Shown: positions 36,706 to 44,877 of the stretch, piece after piece
Layout: the number at the start of each line of letters is the position of its first letter
Position numbering within the stretch: position 1 is the first letter of the stretch
Source of the DNA: an uncultured Dorea sp.
GTDB taxonomy: Bacteria > Bacillota > Clostridia > Lachnospirales > Lachnospiraceae
Length of the DNA: 56,930 nucleotides
Assembly (NCBI GenBank): GCA_948602995.1
Contig: CAPEBR010000023.1
Span: 1 to 56,930, forward strand
Direction: 5' to 3'
The notes under the pieces: model-generated
Seen by the model: only the letters and a program-made list of their open reading frames with translations
Database searches by the model: none
What the model was told of the DNA's origin: nothing
Position numbers and translations under genes: made by a program

Positions 36706-36753
36706 TTGACAAAATCCCAAATCTGTATTATTGTATTACTCAACTAATACAAT
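36706..36753 (+). promoter_or_regulatory. Promoter plus operator-like palindrome of the GntR/ABC operon
   Basis: TTGACA (36706-36711) and TATTGT (36729-36734) are spaced by 17 bp. ATTGTATTA (36730-36738) and TAATACAAT (36745-36753) are perfect inverted 9-mers with a 6-bp spacer, covering the -10 box and start point. YtrA-type GntR repressors bind such interrupted palindromes, and one is the first gene of this operon, so autoregulation is likely. The leader to the gntR start is about 190 nt and includes a degenerate family A repeat. From 36506 to 36705 nothing is recognised. Confidence 0.65.
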
Positions 36754-36792
36754 CATGCATTCAAAAGACAGCTACTCAGAATATCCCATCGA

Positions 36793-36866
36793 TTTCTTAC
36801 GGTCAGAGCAGCAAATGGTTACTATTCACAGGGCTGTGCGCCTGCTGCACGGCATCCGGGCCGATG
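36793..36866. repeat. Repeat family A, degenerate fragments in the gntR leader
   Basis: TTTCTTACGGTCAGAGCAG matches the end of the element's internal hairpin, and GGTTACTATTCACAGGGC resembles a terminal repeat followed by a GCTGTGC/GCACGGC hairpin. The parts are rearranged and diverged from the full copies. Confidence 0.45.
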
Positions 36867-36942
36867 AAGTAGTGGTTTTTCAGCACTGAGCAGGCAGATT
36901 GTATCAGCCATGATTATACCTTAGTAGAAAGGAAGTGCTTCT

Positions 36943-37311
36943 ATGCCATGGGAATTACAAAACGACCGCCCAATCTATTTACAGCTGATGGAACAGATCC
37001 GGCAGGATATTGTCTCAGGGAAATATAAACCCGGCAAAAAGCTGCCCTCTGTCCGGGAGCTTGCCCTGGACGCAGCCGTTAACCCAAACACCATGCAAAA
37101 AGCCCTCTCTGAACTTGAGAGGAGCGGCCTTGTATATTCACAGCGCACAAGCGGACGCTATATTACGGAGGATGAGACTATGCTGAACCAGCTAAAACAC
37201 GAACTTGCCGTTGCCCATATCAGACAGTTTTTCGGCAAGATGAAACAACTTGGCTTTGAACATAAGGAAATTCTTTCCTTAATTCAAGAGCTTGCAAAGG
37301 AGGAACCATAA
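36943..37311 (+). CDS. GntR-family regulator, YtrA subfamily
   Basis: The 122-residue protein has the GntR winged helix (about 10-78; PSVRELALDAAVNPNTMQKALSELE) and a very short helical C-terminus without a ligand-binding domain, the YtrA pattern. These repressors sit in front of ABC transporter genes and respond to cell-wall antibiotics or peptides. The ATG follows AAAGGA. The ATPase gene starts 1 nt after its stop codon. Confidence 0.9.
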   Translation: MPWELQNDRPIYLQLMEQIRQDIVSGKYKPGKKLPSVRELALDAAVNPNTMQKALSELERSGLVYSQRTSGRYITEDETMLNQLKHELAVAHIRQFFGKMKQLGFEHKEILSLIQELAKEEP

Positions 37312-37312
37312 T

Positions 37313-38020
37313 ATGAATCCAATTTTAGAATGCAGAGGGCTTACCAAGCGTTACAGCCGCACCAGCGCCGCCAATGCCCTGGATCATCTGAATCTCACCC
37401 TGGAACGCGGCCAGATCGTGGGGCTGCTGGGACCAAACGGGAGCGGCAAGACCACCTTAATTAAGCTGATCAATGACCTTCTTGTACCTACATCCGGAAC
37501 CGTCCTGATAGACGGGAAGCAGCCAGGCGTAAAGACCAAAAGGTGTATTTCCTACCTTCCGGAGAGGAACTGTCTGAATCCTTCTATGCGTGTAAAAGAC
37601 ATGGTCAGCTATTATGGAGATTTTTATGACAATTTCAATCGTCAGAGAGCCGGACAGATGCTGGATGACCTTCAGATTGATGAACGCTCCCGGCTAAAGA
37701 CCCTGTCCAAGGGAACAACAGAAAAGGTACAGCTCATTCTCGTAATGAGCCGGGATGCAGATCTCTATGTTTTAGACGAACCCATAGGCGGTGTAGATCC
37801 GGCTGCAAGAGACTATATCCTTCAGACCATTCTTACAAATTATAATGAAAATGCAACCATTCTTCTGTCCACCCATCTGATCCAGGATATTGAAAACATC
37901 CTTGACCGCGTACTATTTATGCGTGCAGGCAGACTTGTTCTTAACTCATCCGTAGATGAAATCCGTATGGAAAAAAAGAAATCAGTGGACATGATGTTCA
38001 GGGAGGTATTCAAATGTTAG
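37313..38020 (+). CDS. ABC transporter ATP-binding protein (BcrA/YtrB type)
   Basis: A 235-residue ATPase: Walker A is LGPNGSGKTT (about 38-47), the Q-loop region is YLPERN, the signature-like loop is LSKGTTEK (diverged from LSGGQ), Walker B is LYVLDEPIGGVDP, and the H-loop is LLSTHLIQD. The diverged signature is usual in this subfamily. AAAGGAGG precedes the start. It works with the next gene's permease, overlapping it by 7 nt. The likely job is export or resistance to an antimicrobial peptide or cell-wall agent. Confidence 0.9.
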   Translation: MNPILECRGLTKRYSRTSAANALDHLNLTLERGQIVGLLGPNGSGKTTLIKLINDLLVPTSGTVLIDGKQPGVKTKRCISYLPERNCLNPSMRVKDMVSYYGDFYDNFNRQRAGQMLDDLQIDERSRLKTLSKGTTEKVQLILVMSRDADLYVLDEPIGGVDPAARDYILQTILTNYNENATILLSTHLIQDIENILDRVLFMRAGRLVLNSSVDEIRMEKKKSVDMMFREVFKC

Positions 38021-38838
38021 GAAAATTAATCAAATATGACTTAAAGGCACTAAATCCCATCTTGATTTTCGTGCACGCGTTTCTTCTCCTGGCCGCCCTT
38101 TGTATACGTATCTTTATAAGCGGGCGCCTGTTTAATGAAGGCTCTGACTTTTCAGACCCCTATACCGCGATGGCCGTGGGCCTGCTGGTTGTCTTATTTT
38201 CACTGGCAGTAGTACTGGTACTCTTTTCAACGGAGCTTCTGATTGCAATGCGTTTTTACAAAAACCTTTTCTCAGGAGAAGGCTACCTGACTCTGACTCT
38301 CCCGGTCACATCCGGACAGCATCTGTTATCTAGAACGATTTCCGGTACTCTCTGGGGAACCCTGGATATGTTCCTGTGTTTCTTTTCCGTTTATCTTGCT
38401 TTTGCAACACCTTATGTGAGAGAAACAGTCGGCCATGAACTCCTAAAGGCCTGGGAAGAACTTCTCCTGATGTCAGATTCCGGCCTGCCTTCCCCTGCGG
38501 CGGCAGTCTGCTTCTGCATCCTGTTCTGCATTACAGGCGTAGCCGCAAGTGTCCTGACTATCTATGCCTCTGTTACAGTCGGGCAGGTACTTTTCGGACA
38601 CAGGATCATAGGCGCGATTGCCATTTACTTCGTGATAAATACAGTATTTTCTATTCTGTCATTTATTGCACTGGCATTAACCGGAGGACTGAATATGTTT
38701 CTCACTCCTGCCACCTTCAACCCTGCAATGCATGTGATAAACAGCCTGGTTCTGACCGAATGGCTCTCCGTGGCATCTATTCTGGCGCTTTATCTTCTTA
38801 CGTACTACATGATGAAAAAAAAGATCAATCTTGACTAG
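38014..38838 (+). CDS. ABC-2-type membrane permease
   Basis: The 274-residue product has six hydrophobic segments (about 18-40, 55-80, 104-128, 155-180, 190-215 and 240-268) and is the partner of the preceding ATPase. It starts at ATG with GGAGG 7 nt upstream, inside the 3' end of the ATPase gene. Its TAG stop overlaps the first bases of a family C repeat (38837), and the 3' end of the convergent helicase gene overlaps it by 14 nt. Confidence 0.8.
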   Translation: MLGKLIKYDLKALNPILIFVHAFLLLAALCIRIFISGRLFNEGSDFSDPYTAMAVGLLVVLFSLAVVLVLFSTELLIAMRFYKNLFSGEGYLTLTLPVTSGQHLLSRTISGTLWGTLDMFLCFFSVYLAFATPYVRETVGHELLKAWEELLLMSDSGLPSPAAAVCFCILFCITGVAASVLTIYASVTVGQVLFGHRIIGAIAIYFVINTVFSILSFIALALTGGLNMFLTPATFNPAMHVINSLVLTEWLSVASILALYLLTYYMMKKKINLD

Positions 38839-41239
38839 GGCGTGTTTGAAAATTGCTTTCTGATTCTGGATCCTTTCCACACACAGACCAGAATTCACGC
38901 ATCTTCTCCCCTGCTGTTTCTGCGCGGCACAGCAGGGGATTCTCCCATTCTCTTGGAAAGATATCCCGGCATCTTTTGTCCTGAAACCTCTCGTCCAGCA
39001 ACAGCACTACCCCCTTGTCCCTGGCAGTCCGTATCACGCGCCCCGCAGACTGGAGCACCTTATTCATCCCCGGATAGAGATATGCATAATCAAACCCCTT
39101 AAATCCCCTCCTGTCAAAATAATCCTTCAAAAGCTCCCTCTCCCTGCACACCTGGGGAAGCCCTGTCCCCACAATCATAGCCCCGATCAGCTGGTCACCC
39201 GTAAGATCAATTCCCTCTGAAAAGATACCTCCCATCACACAGAATCCCACCAGGCTTATCTTCCGCTCCTCTTCAAAATTCTCCAGAAAGATCTCCCTGG
39301 CCTCCTCAGACATATACTGTGACTGCATCACATAATCCAGATCCCCTCTTTGCCCCCTCTCCCAGGAAAGGCGCAGGATAAATGCATCATACACAGCCTC
39401 CATAAAACGGTAGGACGGAAAAAACGCAATATAATTCCCAGTTTTCGCATATGCAGTCTCCAGAAGGTATTCCGCATACTTCTGATACATCTCTTCTCCC
39501 CGTCTCGTATACTTTGTGCTGACATCACATCCAATAAGAAGCAGCCTGTTCTTTACATCAAAAGGGGATTCTGCATAAATCGCGTAATCCTCTGTTCCTG
39601 TACTTAACAGCTTCTTATAATAATGAATCGGAAGCAGGGTGGCAGAAAAAAAGACAGTACTGTTCCCCTTATCCAGAAACTTTTTAAGATTCACCGCCGG
39701 ATTCACGCAGAACAGGCGGAGTTTAAAATGTCCTTTCTCCTCAAGCTCCGAATAGATCACATAATTCTCATCCACACATTCATGAATCCCCACAAACATA
39801 CGGATCTGAAAATAAAATTCCAGGACCTCCCTTCGAAGCACTTCCTCTCTGCACTCCTCCAGGAAACGCTCCAGCTCTGCCATAAGCCTCAGACATTTCA
39901 GGTAAATATGGGAGGCACTGTTCAGAACCTTGTACCCGTCACATTCCCGCTTCATAAGCAGGAGGCTTCGGTTTAAGTCCTCCAGCTCCTTACATAGTCC
40001 TGCATCCTCAGTCTTAACAAGTCGCTTTATCTTCAGGACATCCTCCTTATAGATCTGGGCACTGTACATCTCGCGTCCGCGTTCCACCAGGTTATGCGCC
40101 TCATCAATAAGAAACAGGTACTCTCCTTTCACTCCTTCACCAAAAAATCTCCGCAGATGTGCATTGGGATCAAAGACATAATTATAATCGCAGACAACTG
40201 CATCCACCCACGTTGACACATCCAGACTCATCTCATGGGGGCAGACCCGCCTCTTCCTTGCCTGGTCCTCTAAAAGCTCCCGGCTCATCTCATCCGAGGA
40301 TACAAGGAGCTCATACACCGCGTCATTCACCCGGTCATAATGGCCCTTTGCATAGGGACAGTAATCCGGATTACAGTTCGTCTCCTCACAAAAGCAGATC
40401 TTCTCCTTCGCCGTAAGCACAATTACCTTCATGCAAAGCGCCTGTTCCCTTAACTGGTCGAAAGCCTGCCACGCAACAGTGCGGGTAATGGTCTTTGCTG
40501 TCAGATAAAAAATCTTCTCCCCAAGCCCTTCCCCCACTGCCTTTACTGCCGGAAACAGCGTTGCAATTGTCTTACCCACTCCTGTGGGCGCCTGGATGAA
40601 AAGCTTTTTCTTTCGCAAAATCGTCCGGTACACGCCCACCACCAGTTCCTTCTGCCCTTCCCTGTATGAAAAGGGGAATTCCAATCCTTTAATCGAAGCA
40701 TTCCGTTTTTCCCGCCACTGAACCTGATATCTCGCCCACTTCTCATATTTTCCCAAAAGCTCCTCAAACCAGCTTTTCAGCTCCTCAAAAGAATATGCAC
40801 TCTGGAAGCGCCTGATCTCCTCTGTCTCCATATTGCAGTAGGTCATCTGAACCCCGATTTCGGAAAGTCCATTTTGTGATGCATAAATATATGCATAACA
40901 CCTGGCCTGTGCCAGATGAACCTCTGCCGGCCCTTCCAAAAACTTAAGTTCTTTAAAAACCCCCTTAATCTCGTCAATAATCACGCCCTTCTCCGTCTCA
41001 ATAATCCCGTCCGCGCGTCCTTCAAGAAGCATCCGGTATCCCTGACAGGAAATCTCACAGCGCAGAGGAACCTCCGCATGGTACTGAGCCCCCATTCTTC
41101 GCTGGATCTTCCGGTGAATCTTGCTGCCAAGCTGCATCGCATCCTTATCTGCTGCCGCTATTCGATTGTCAATATCTCCCGAACGCAGGACAAATTCTAC
41201 TAAGCTGCGCACAGAAATCCGGACTACAGGCTGTTCCAT
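38825..41239 (-). CDS. DinG/XPD-type helicase with N-terminal PD-(D/E)XK (Cas4/RecB-like) nuclease domain
   Basis: An 804-residue fusion. The N-terminal nuclease (about 1-130) shows H42 (GSKIH), D78, E90-x-K92 and the QxxxY motif Q111-Y115, all expected of the RecB/AddB/Cas4 class. The helicase part has Walker A APTGVGKT, a cysteine cluster (ICFCEETNCNPDYCPYA) that probably holds a 4Fe-4S cluster, and the DEAH box FLIDEAHNL, followed by XPD-like motifs V and VI (QSAGRVIRT). It would unwind and cut DNA in repair. The last residues, ESNFQTRPSQD, are encoded by a family C repeat and the tail of the convergent permease gene. The start may instead be 41248; the AAAGG there is only 2 nt away, so 41239 is preferred. 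Confidence 0.85.
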   Translation of the reverse strand: MEQPVVRISVRSLVEFVLRSGDIDNRIAAADKDAMQLGSKIHRKIQRRMGAQYHAEVPLRCEISCQGYRMLLEGRADGIIETEKGVIIDEIKGVFKELKFLEGPAEVHLAQARCYAYIYASQNGLSEIGVQMTYCNMETEEIRRFQSAYSFEELKSWFEELLGKYEKWARYQVQWREKRNASIKGLEFPFSYREGQKELVVGVYRTILRKKKLFIQAPTGVGKTIATLFPAVKAVGEGLGEKIFYLTAKTITRTVAWQAFDQLREQALCMKVIVLTAKEKICFCEETNCNPDYCPYAKGHYDRVNDAVYELLVSSDEMSRELLEDQARKRRVCPHEMSLDVSTWVDAVVCDYNYVFDPNAHLRRFFGEGVKGEYLFLIDEAHNLVERGREMYSAQIYKEDVLKIKRLVKTEDAGLCKELEDLNRSLLLMKRECDGYKVLNSASHIYLKCLRLMAELERFLEECREEVLRREVLEFYFQIRMFVGIHECVDENYVIYSELEEKGHFKLRLFCVNPAVNLKKFLDKGNSTVFFSATLLPIHYYKKLLSTGTEDYAIYAESPFDVKNRLLLIGCDVSTKYTRRGEEMYQKYAEYLLETAYAKTGNYIAFFPSYRFMEAVYDAFILRLSWERGQRGDLDYVMQSQYMSEEAREIFLENFEEERKISLVGFCVMGGIFSEGIDLTGDQLIGAMIVGTGLPQVCRERELLKDYFDRRGFKGFDYAYLYPGMNKVLQSAGRVIRTARDKGVVLLLDERFQDKRCRDIFPREWENPLLCRAETAGEKMREFWSVCGKDPESESNFQTRPSQD
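38837..38863. repeat. Dispersed repeat family C, copy 3 (27-bp end only), inside the helicase 3' end
   Basis: AGGGCGTGTTTGAAAATTGC then TTTCTG is identical to the first 26 bases of the 33458 copy. Only this arm is present. It lies between two convergent genes and is translated on the minus strand as the end of the helicase. Confidence 0.7.
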
Positions 41240-41307
41240 CTCTATCATATCCTTTTATAACTGTACAATACCTTAACAAGTTACATCCTTTCTTCCCTTT
41301 TAGCCTG

Positions 41308-41375
41308 CCTGAATCCTTTTCTTACGGTCAGCGCAGTAAATTGCAGTAAATGCAAAGTCCTGTGTGAACAGTAAC
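41308..41375 (-). repeat. Repeat family A, half copy
   Basis: CTGAATCCTTTTCTTACGGT, then an internal hairpin region (TGCAGTAAATGCA), ends in CCTGTGTGAACAGTAAC, a full terminal repeat. This matches the last half of the element in the orientation of copy 1. It lies between the helicase start and the TIGR03915 gene. Confidence 0.65.
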
Positions 41376-41384
41376 GATGAATCA

Positions 41385-42149
41385 TTACATATGTTCAAGC
41401 ATATCCCCTCTGTACCTAAGCGGCAGATGGCTAAGCTGACACTTAGGATTCGTTCTTGATTCAATCGCTATTGTCCTGCAAAAGCTTTTCCACAGTCTCG
41501 CATACAAGAGCTCCTGTTCTGACTCCCTGGACGCAAACGACCTGTCAATCCCTTCATCCCATATTAAAACCCACTTCTTACCAGCCTCATGAACCACAAA
41601 CATCCGGTGGGTCTTGTCATAAATCATCCAGTTTTCCAAAGGCAGCCGGTCTGCAAAATGAGGGGCGAGACAGGTAAGCACCTGGTTTTTCGGGGTAATC
41701 TCGGAGTACAGCACCCCGTTCTCCAACTCCTTAAACCTTAAAAACCCCTTATAACTGTGAGCCTCGCCCCCTACATTCCGACTTAACTCAAACACCTTTT
41801 CCACCTGGGGATGACTGAGATGCTCCATAATCCTCGTACTGTCCGGAATCTGTCGTGCTGCGAGCATGGTGCCAAGAATCGCATCCCCTTTCCTTCTGTC
41901 GCCGGACAGAGCCGCATGATAGATGTCCCAGTATACGCGGCGTCCCAGATGTCTCTTGATCATGCTTTCTACTGCCCGGGCCTTTTTTTCTGTCTCCTGT
42001 GTCTCATAATACTCACAGAACAGCTCCTGCTCCACTGATTCCCTGAATGCAATCTTGCATTCTTCTTCCCTCCTGCCAGTCTCCCAGGCGTCATAGATTG
42101 CAGAAAAAAGGCCTGTGATGGTATCACTGCATAGATAAACTTTCTTCAT
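41385..42149 (-). CDS. TIGR03915 family SAM-linked DNA metabolism protein (DUF4130)
   Basis: The 254-residue product lacks transmembrane segments. It matches TIGR03915 in length and in conserved parts (YLCSDTITGLFSAIYDAWE at the N-terminus, and GVLYSEITPKNQVL and APHFADRLP in the middle). The family always travels with TIGR03916 and is thought to act in DNA repair or modification; the reaction is unknown. Its ATG overlaps the stop codon of the radical SAM gene by four bases (ATGA), so the two are translationally coupled. Confidence 0.85.
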   Translation of the reverse strand: MKKVYLCSDTITGLFSAIYDAWETGRREEECKIAFRESVEQELFCEYYETQETEKKARAVESMIKRHLGRRVYWDIYHAALSGDRRKGDAILGTMLAARQIPDSTRIMEHLSHPQVEKVFELSRNVGGEAHSYKGFLRFKELENGVLYSEITPKNQVLTCLAPHFADRLPLENWMIYDKTHRMFVVHEAGKKWVLIWDEGIDRSFASRESEQELLYARLWKSFCRTIAIESRTNPKCQLSHLPLRYRGDMLEHM

Positions 42150-43492
42150 ACCACACCTCCTGCCCTGGCTCCCAAAGAGAGGCCGTCTTCTTTGAATCTT
42201 ACATCATCAAAAAGCGAAAGCTGCCGGTATCCCATATTCCTCACCTCTTCCGGAAGTCGCTCTCTTGTGTCCAAAAGATTCCTCGTAATATAATCCTCCT
42301 CCAGTCTGGTCGGATACAGCATCTTCCCGCTGCAGGTAATAAAATACATCGCTCTCTTAAGCACAACTCCCATTTTCTTCAGATCCGGGAAATCCAGTAC
42401 CCCAAGCCTCCTTGCCTTCACGATCCGCACTGCTGACTTATATCCCAGTCCCGGGACGCGAAGAAGCATCTTGTAATCCGCCCGGTTAATCTCTACCGGA
42501 AACTGCCCCAGATTCTTCAATGCCCAGTTGCACTTCGGATCGAATACAACGTTAAAGTTCGGATTCTCTTCGGATAACAGCTCTGATGCCTGAAAATGAT
42601 AATATCTGAGAAGCCAGTCCGCCTGATAGAGCCTGTGCTCCCTTAAGAGAGGCGGTCCTTCATCCGTTCTCGCCGGAAGTGCCTTGTCCTCATTCACATG
42701 GACAAATGCTGAATAAAATACCCTCTTAAGCTCAAACTTCTGATAAAGAGATTCCGCCACCTGAATAATCTGATAGTCTGTCTCCGGCGTGGCCCCGATA
42801 ATCATCTGGGTACTCTGTCCCGCCGGCACGAATCTGGGAGCATTGCGGTAAAGAGCAAGCTCCTGCTTATTTTCCGCCATCCGGTTCTGCACAAGACGCA
42901 TGGGGGCCAGGATATTCTTTCTCGTCTTGTTCGGCGCCAGAAGCTTTAAGCCTTCGGCAGTAGGAAGTTCCAGGTTCACGCTCATTCTGTCTGCCAGAAA
43001 GCCTGTCTTTCGCACCAGTTCCTGGTTCGCTCCCGGAATTGCCTTCACATGAATATATCCCTGAAAGCTGCATTCTGTGCGAAGCTTATAAAGTGCTGCA
43101 TAGATCAGCTCCATGGTATAGTCCGGACTTCTCAGAATGCCTGAACTTAAAAATAAGCCCTCAATATAGTTCCTTCTGTAAAACTCCATGGTAAGCGCAC
43201 AGATCTCATCTGGCGTAAAGGAAGTCCGTACCACATCGTTACTTCTCCTGTTAATACAATATTTACAATCATAGATGCACTCATTCGTAAACAAAATCTT
43301 AAGGAGGGAAATACACCTTCCATCCGCTGAAAAGCTGTGGCAGATTCCCGAGCGTTCGCAGTTTCCCATACCTGTCCCGTCTCCCTTCCTGGCCGTTCCG
43401 CTGGAGGTACAGGCAACGTCATACTTTGCAGCATCTGTCAGTATATTCAGTTTTTCATACATTGACATAGATTCCTGAATCCGCATATTCAT
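42146..43492 (-). CDS. TIGR03916 family putative DNA modification/repair radical SAM protein
   Basis: The 448-residue protein has a radical SAM 4Fe-4S motif CIYDCKYC (about 72-79). An earlier cysteine-rich segment (CERSGICHSF) precedes it. A C-terminal helix-hairpin-helix, VPGLGYKSAVRIVKARR (about 345-362), implies DNA binding. It is the partner of the next gene; the pair resembles spore photoproduct lyase-like repair but the lesion is not known. The ATG at 43492 is favoured because GAGG lies 8 nt upstream. Confidence 0.87.
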   Translation of the reverse strand: MNMRIQESMSMYEKLNILTDAAKYDVACTSSGTARKGDGTGMGNCERSGICHSFSADGRCISLLKILFTNECIYDCKYCINRRSNDVVRTSFTPDEICALTMEFYRRNYIEGLFLSSGILRSPDYTMELIYAALYKLRTECSFQGYIHVKAIPGANQELVRKTGFLADRMSVNLELPTAEGLKLLAPNKTRKNILAPMRLVQNRMAENKQELALYRNAPRFVPAGQSTQMIIGATPETDYQIIQVAESLYQKFELKRVFYSAFVHVNEDKALPARTDEGPPLLREHRLYQADWLLRYYHFQASELLSEENPNFNVVFDPKCNWALKNLGQFPVEINRADYKMLLRVPGLGYKSAVRIVKARRLGVLDFPDLKKMGVVLKRAMYFITCSGKMLYPTRLEEDYITRNLLDTRERLPEEVRNMGYRQLSLFDDVRFKEDGLSLGARAGGVV

Positions 43493-43610
43493 CTTATACA
43501 CCTCAAATACCAAAGTCTACATCTGCGTAATGCAGCAGATGCAAACATTTGTTCTGTATACTTCCATTATATATGCGAACATTCGTTCTGTCAACCTTTT
43601 TCTAACTTTC

Positions 43611-43673
43611 ATGCCTGTATCACTTTCTTACGGAATGTGATATTGACATGCATTCCTAAACCGTGGATAGTAA
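43611..43673. repeat. Repeat family A, degenerate copy
   Basis: CCTGTATCACTTTCTTACGG and, 40 bases on, GGATAGTAAC match the internal and terminal parts of the element. The intervening hairpin has been replaced by AATGTGATATTGACATGCAT. It lies in the 370-bp gap between the radical SAM gene and tetR, which holds only repeats of families A, B and C. Confidence 0.4.
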
Positions 43674-43685
43674 CCCATAGCGTTA

Positions 43686-43745
43686 CTAGAGCGTGTTTGA
43701 AAATTCATTCCCACAATCTGCCGCCCCACTTTACACCAGATTTTA
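43686..43745. repeat. Dispersed repeat family C, copy 4 (partial)
   Basis: It opens AGAGCGTGTTTGAAAATTCA, continues with ACAATCTGCCGCCCCACTTT, and corresponds in layout to the 33458 copy (GCAAGATGTCGTCCCA). The closing arm is missing. Confidence 0.6.
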
Positions 43746-43777
43746 TGCTGAATTTAGTCAATGTAGCCCGCTACGTC

Positions 43778-43852
43778 TAGGATTGGAGATGTGCAGCTGG
43801 CACAGATAGCGGGCGCAGAATTCACTGCTAATTACGCAATGCAGTACTAGTC
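43778..43852. repeat. Dispersed repeat family B, copy 2 (75 bp)
   Basis: Almost identical to 19324-19398. It is followed directly by CACGGAGCGAACAGTTAACC, a degenerate family A terminus, and then by the tetR stop codon at 43866. Confidence 0.8.
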
Positions 43853-43865
43853 ACGGAGCGAACAG

Positions 43866-44408
43866 TTAACCAGTAATAATCCCTGCTTCTTTAATACTTC
43901 TGCTTAATGTTCCGATTATATCAATAAGTAAATTCACATCACATTGCGGATTTCCCACATATGCGTGATATCCGCCCTGAATACAGTAAGAGAGAATAAT
44001 ATTCTTTGTCATGTCATGCCGGTATTCCGGGTATTTCTCGAAGATCAGCTCCTTAATACTTCTCTCAATCCGGTCCGCCAGATGATTTCTCTGCTTTCCT
44101 GAAAATAATATGGTAATCAGAGAATTCTGGGCAAAAAACGCATAAAAAAGCTCTCTTGTAAACTCTGCCGGATTGTCCTCAAAATACTCCGGATGCATAA
44201 CGCCTTTTGCAACCTGCGCCACAACCTCCTCGCACAGCACATCCGACAAATCATAAATATCTCTGTAGTGGGCATAAAATGTAGATTTATTAATATACGC
44301 CTCCTCGCACAACTCCTTAACTGTAATCTTTTCCAGCTCCTTTTTAGAGCGGAGCAGTGTAAATGCATTTTTAATTGCACGCTCTGTTTTTAATGTACGA
44401 AGATCCAT
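43866..44408 (-). CDS. TetR-family transcriptional regulator
   Basis: The 180-residue product has an N-terminal TetR helix-turn-helix (about 8-55; ITVKELCEEAYINKSTFYAHY) and a helical C-terminal domain of the DhaS-like type. No ligand can be named. AAAGGAG precedes the ATG. It is probably transcribed with a 25-codon ORF just upstream. The neighbouring glgB is divergent, 549 bp away, and need not be its target. Confidence 0.85.
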   Translation of the reverse strand: MDLRTLKTERAIKNAFTLLRSKKELEKITVKELCEEAYINKSTFYAHYRDIYDLSDVLCEEVVAQVAKGVMHPEYFEDNPAEFTRELFYAFFAQNSLITILFSGKQRNHLADRIERSIKELIFEKYPEYRHDMTKNIILSYCIQGGYHAYVGNPQCDVNLLIDIIGTLSRSIKEAGIITG

Positions 44409-44435
44409 AATGCAACGCTCCTTTTTATTCCTGCC

Positions 44436-44513
44436 TTACTGCCGAAGAAGACCTGGCTTTTGATCGTAATCCAGGCCTGTTATCATTACTTGGGAAAATA
44501 TAACCTCATTCAT
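44436..44513 (-). CDS. Small ORF (25 codons) upstream of tetR
   Basis: ATG with AAGGAG 7 nt upstream, 25 codons (MNEVIFSQVMITGLDYDQKP...) and a TAA stop 27 nt before the tetR start. The ribosome site is as good as that of tetR. It could be a leader peptide, a real microprotein or the 5' remnant of a deleted gene. No family is recognised. The stretch 44514-44737 beyond it shows nothing. Confidence 0.4.
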   Translation of the reverse strand: MNEVIFSQVMITGLDYDQKPGLLRQ

Positions 44514-44737
44514 ATTTGTTCTCCTTTTCTACATGACAGCCTTAAGCGAAAATCAACGGTCTTCATATAATCTTTGCTTATTATCCCATCTAAAATTTTC
44601 GCAAAAAGTCTCATCCGCTATATTAATGTACATATCTGCATATGCTTTTTTCTTTTCTAGTATCCATCCTGTAAGCCAAAAATGACTCTCCATAAAGCCA
44701 CCTGATTTTTATTGGCTGATATATGTTTTCTTATATC

Positions 44738-44877
44738 TTACCATTCATCAAAATATTTTACAATAGTATGTCCACGCAGCCATTCAGACAACTCCTCTGT
44801 TATATTCTTATATGTTATCCGACATATTTTTCAAAAAGTTGTTTAAACATCCTCCGGTCTGTATTGTCGGTAGACAT
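44738..44877 (-). pseudogene. Frameshifted small ORF antisense to the glgB promoter region
   Basis: A frame starting at ATG 44875-44877 (GAGAGG just upstream) reads MSTDNTDRRMFKQLFEKYV and stops. Shifting frame at that point continues as ITEELSEWLRGHTIVKYFDE to a TAA at 44738-44740. Joined, this would be a 46-47 residue protein. The clean continuation suggests a decayed gene. Its start overlaps the glgB -35 box. Family unknown. Confidence 0.3.
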
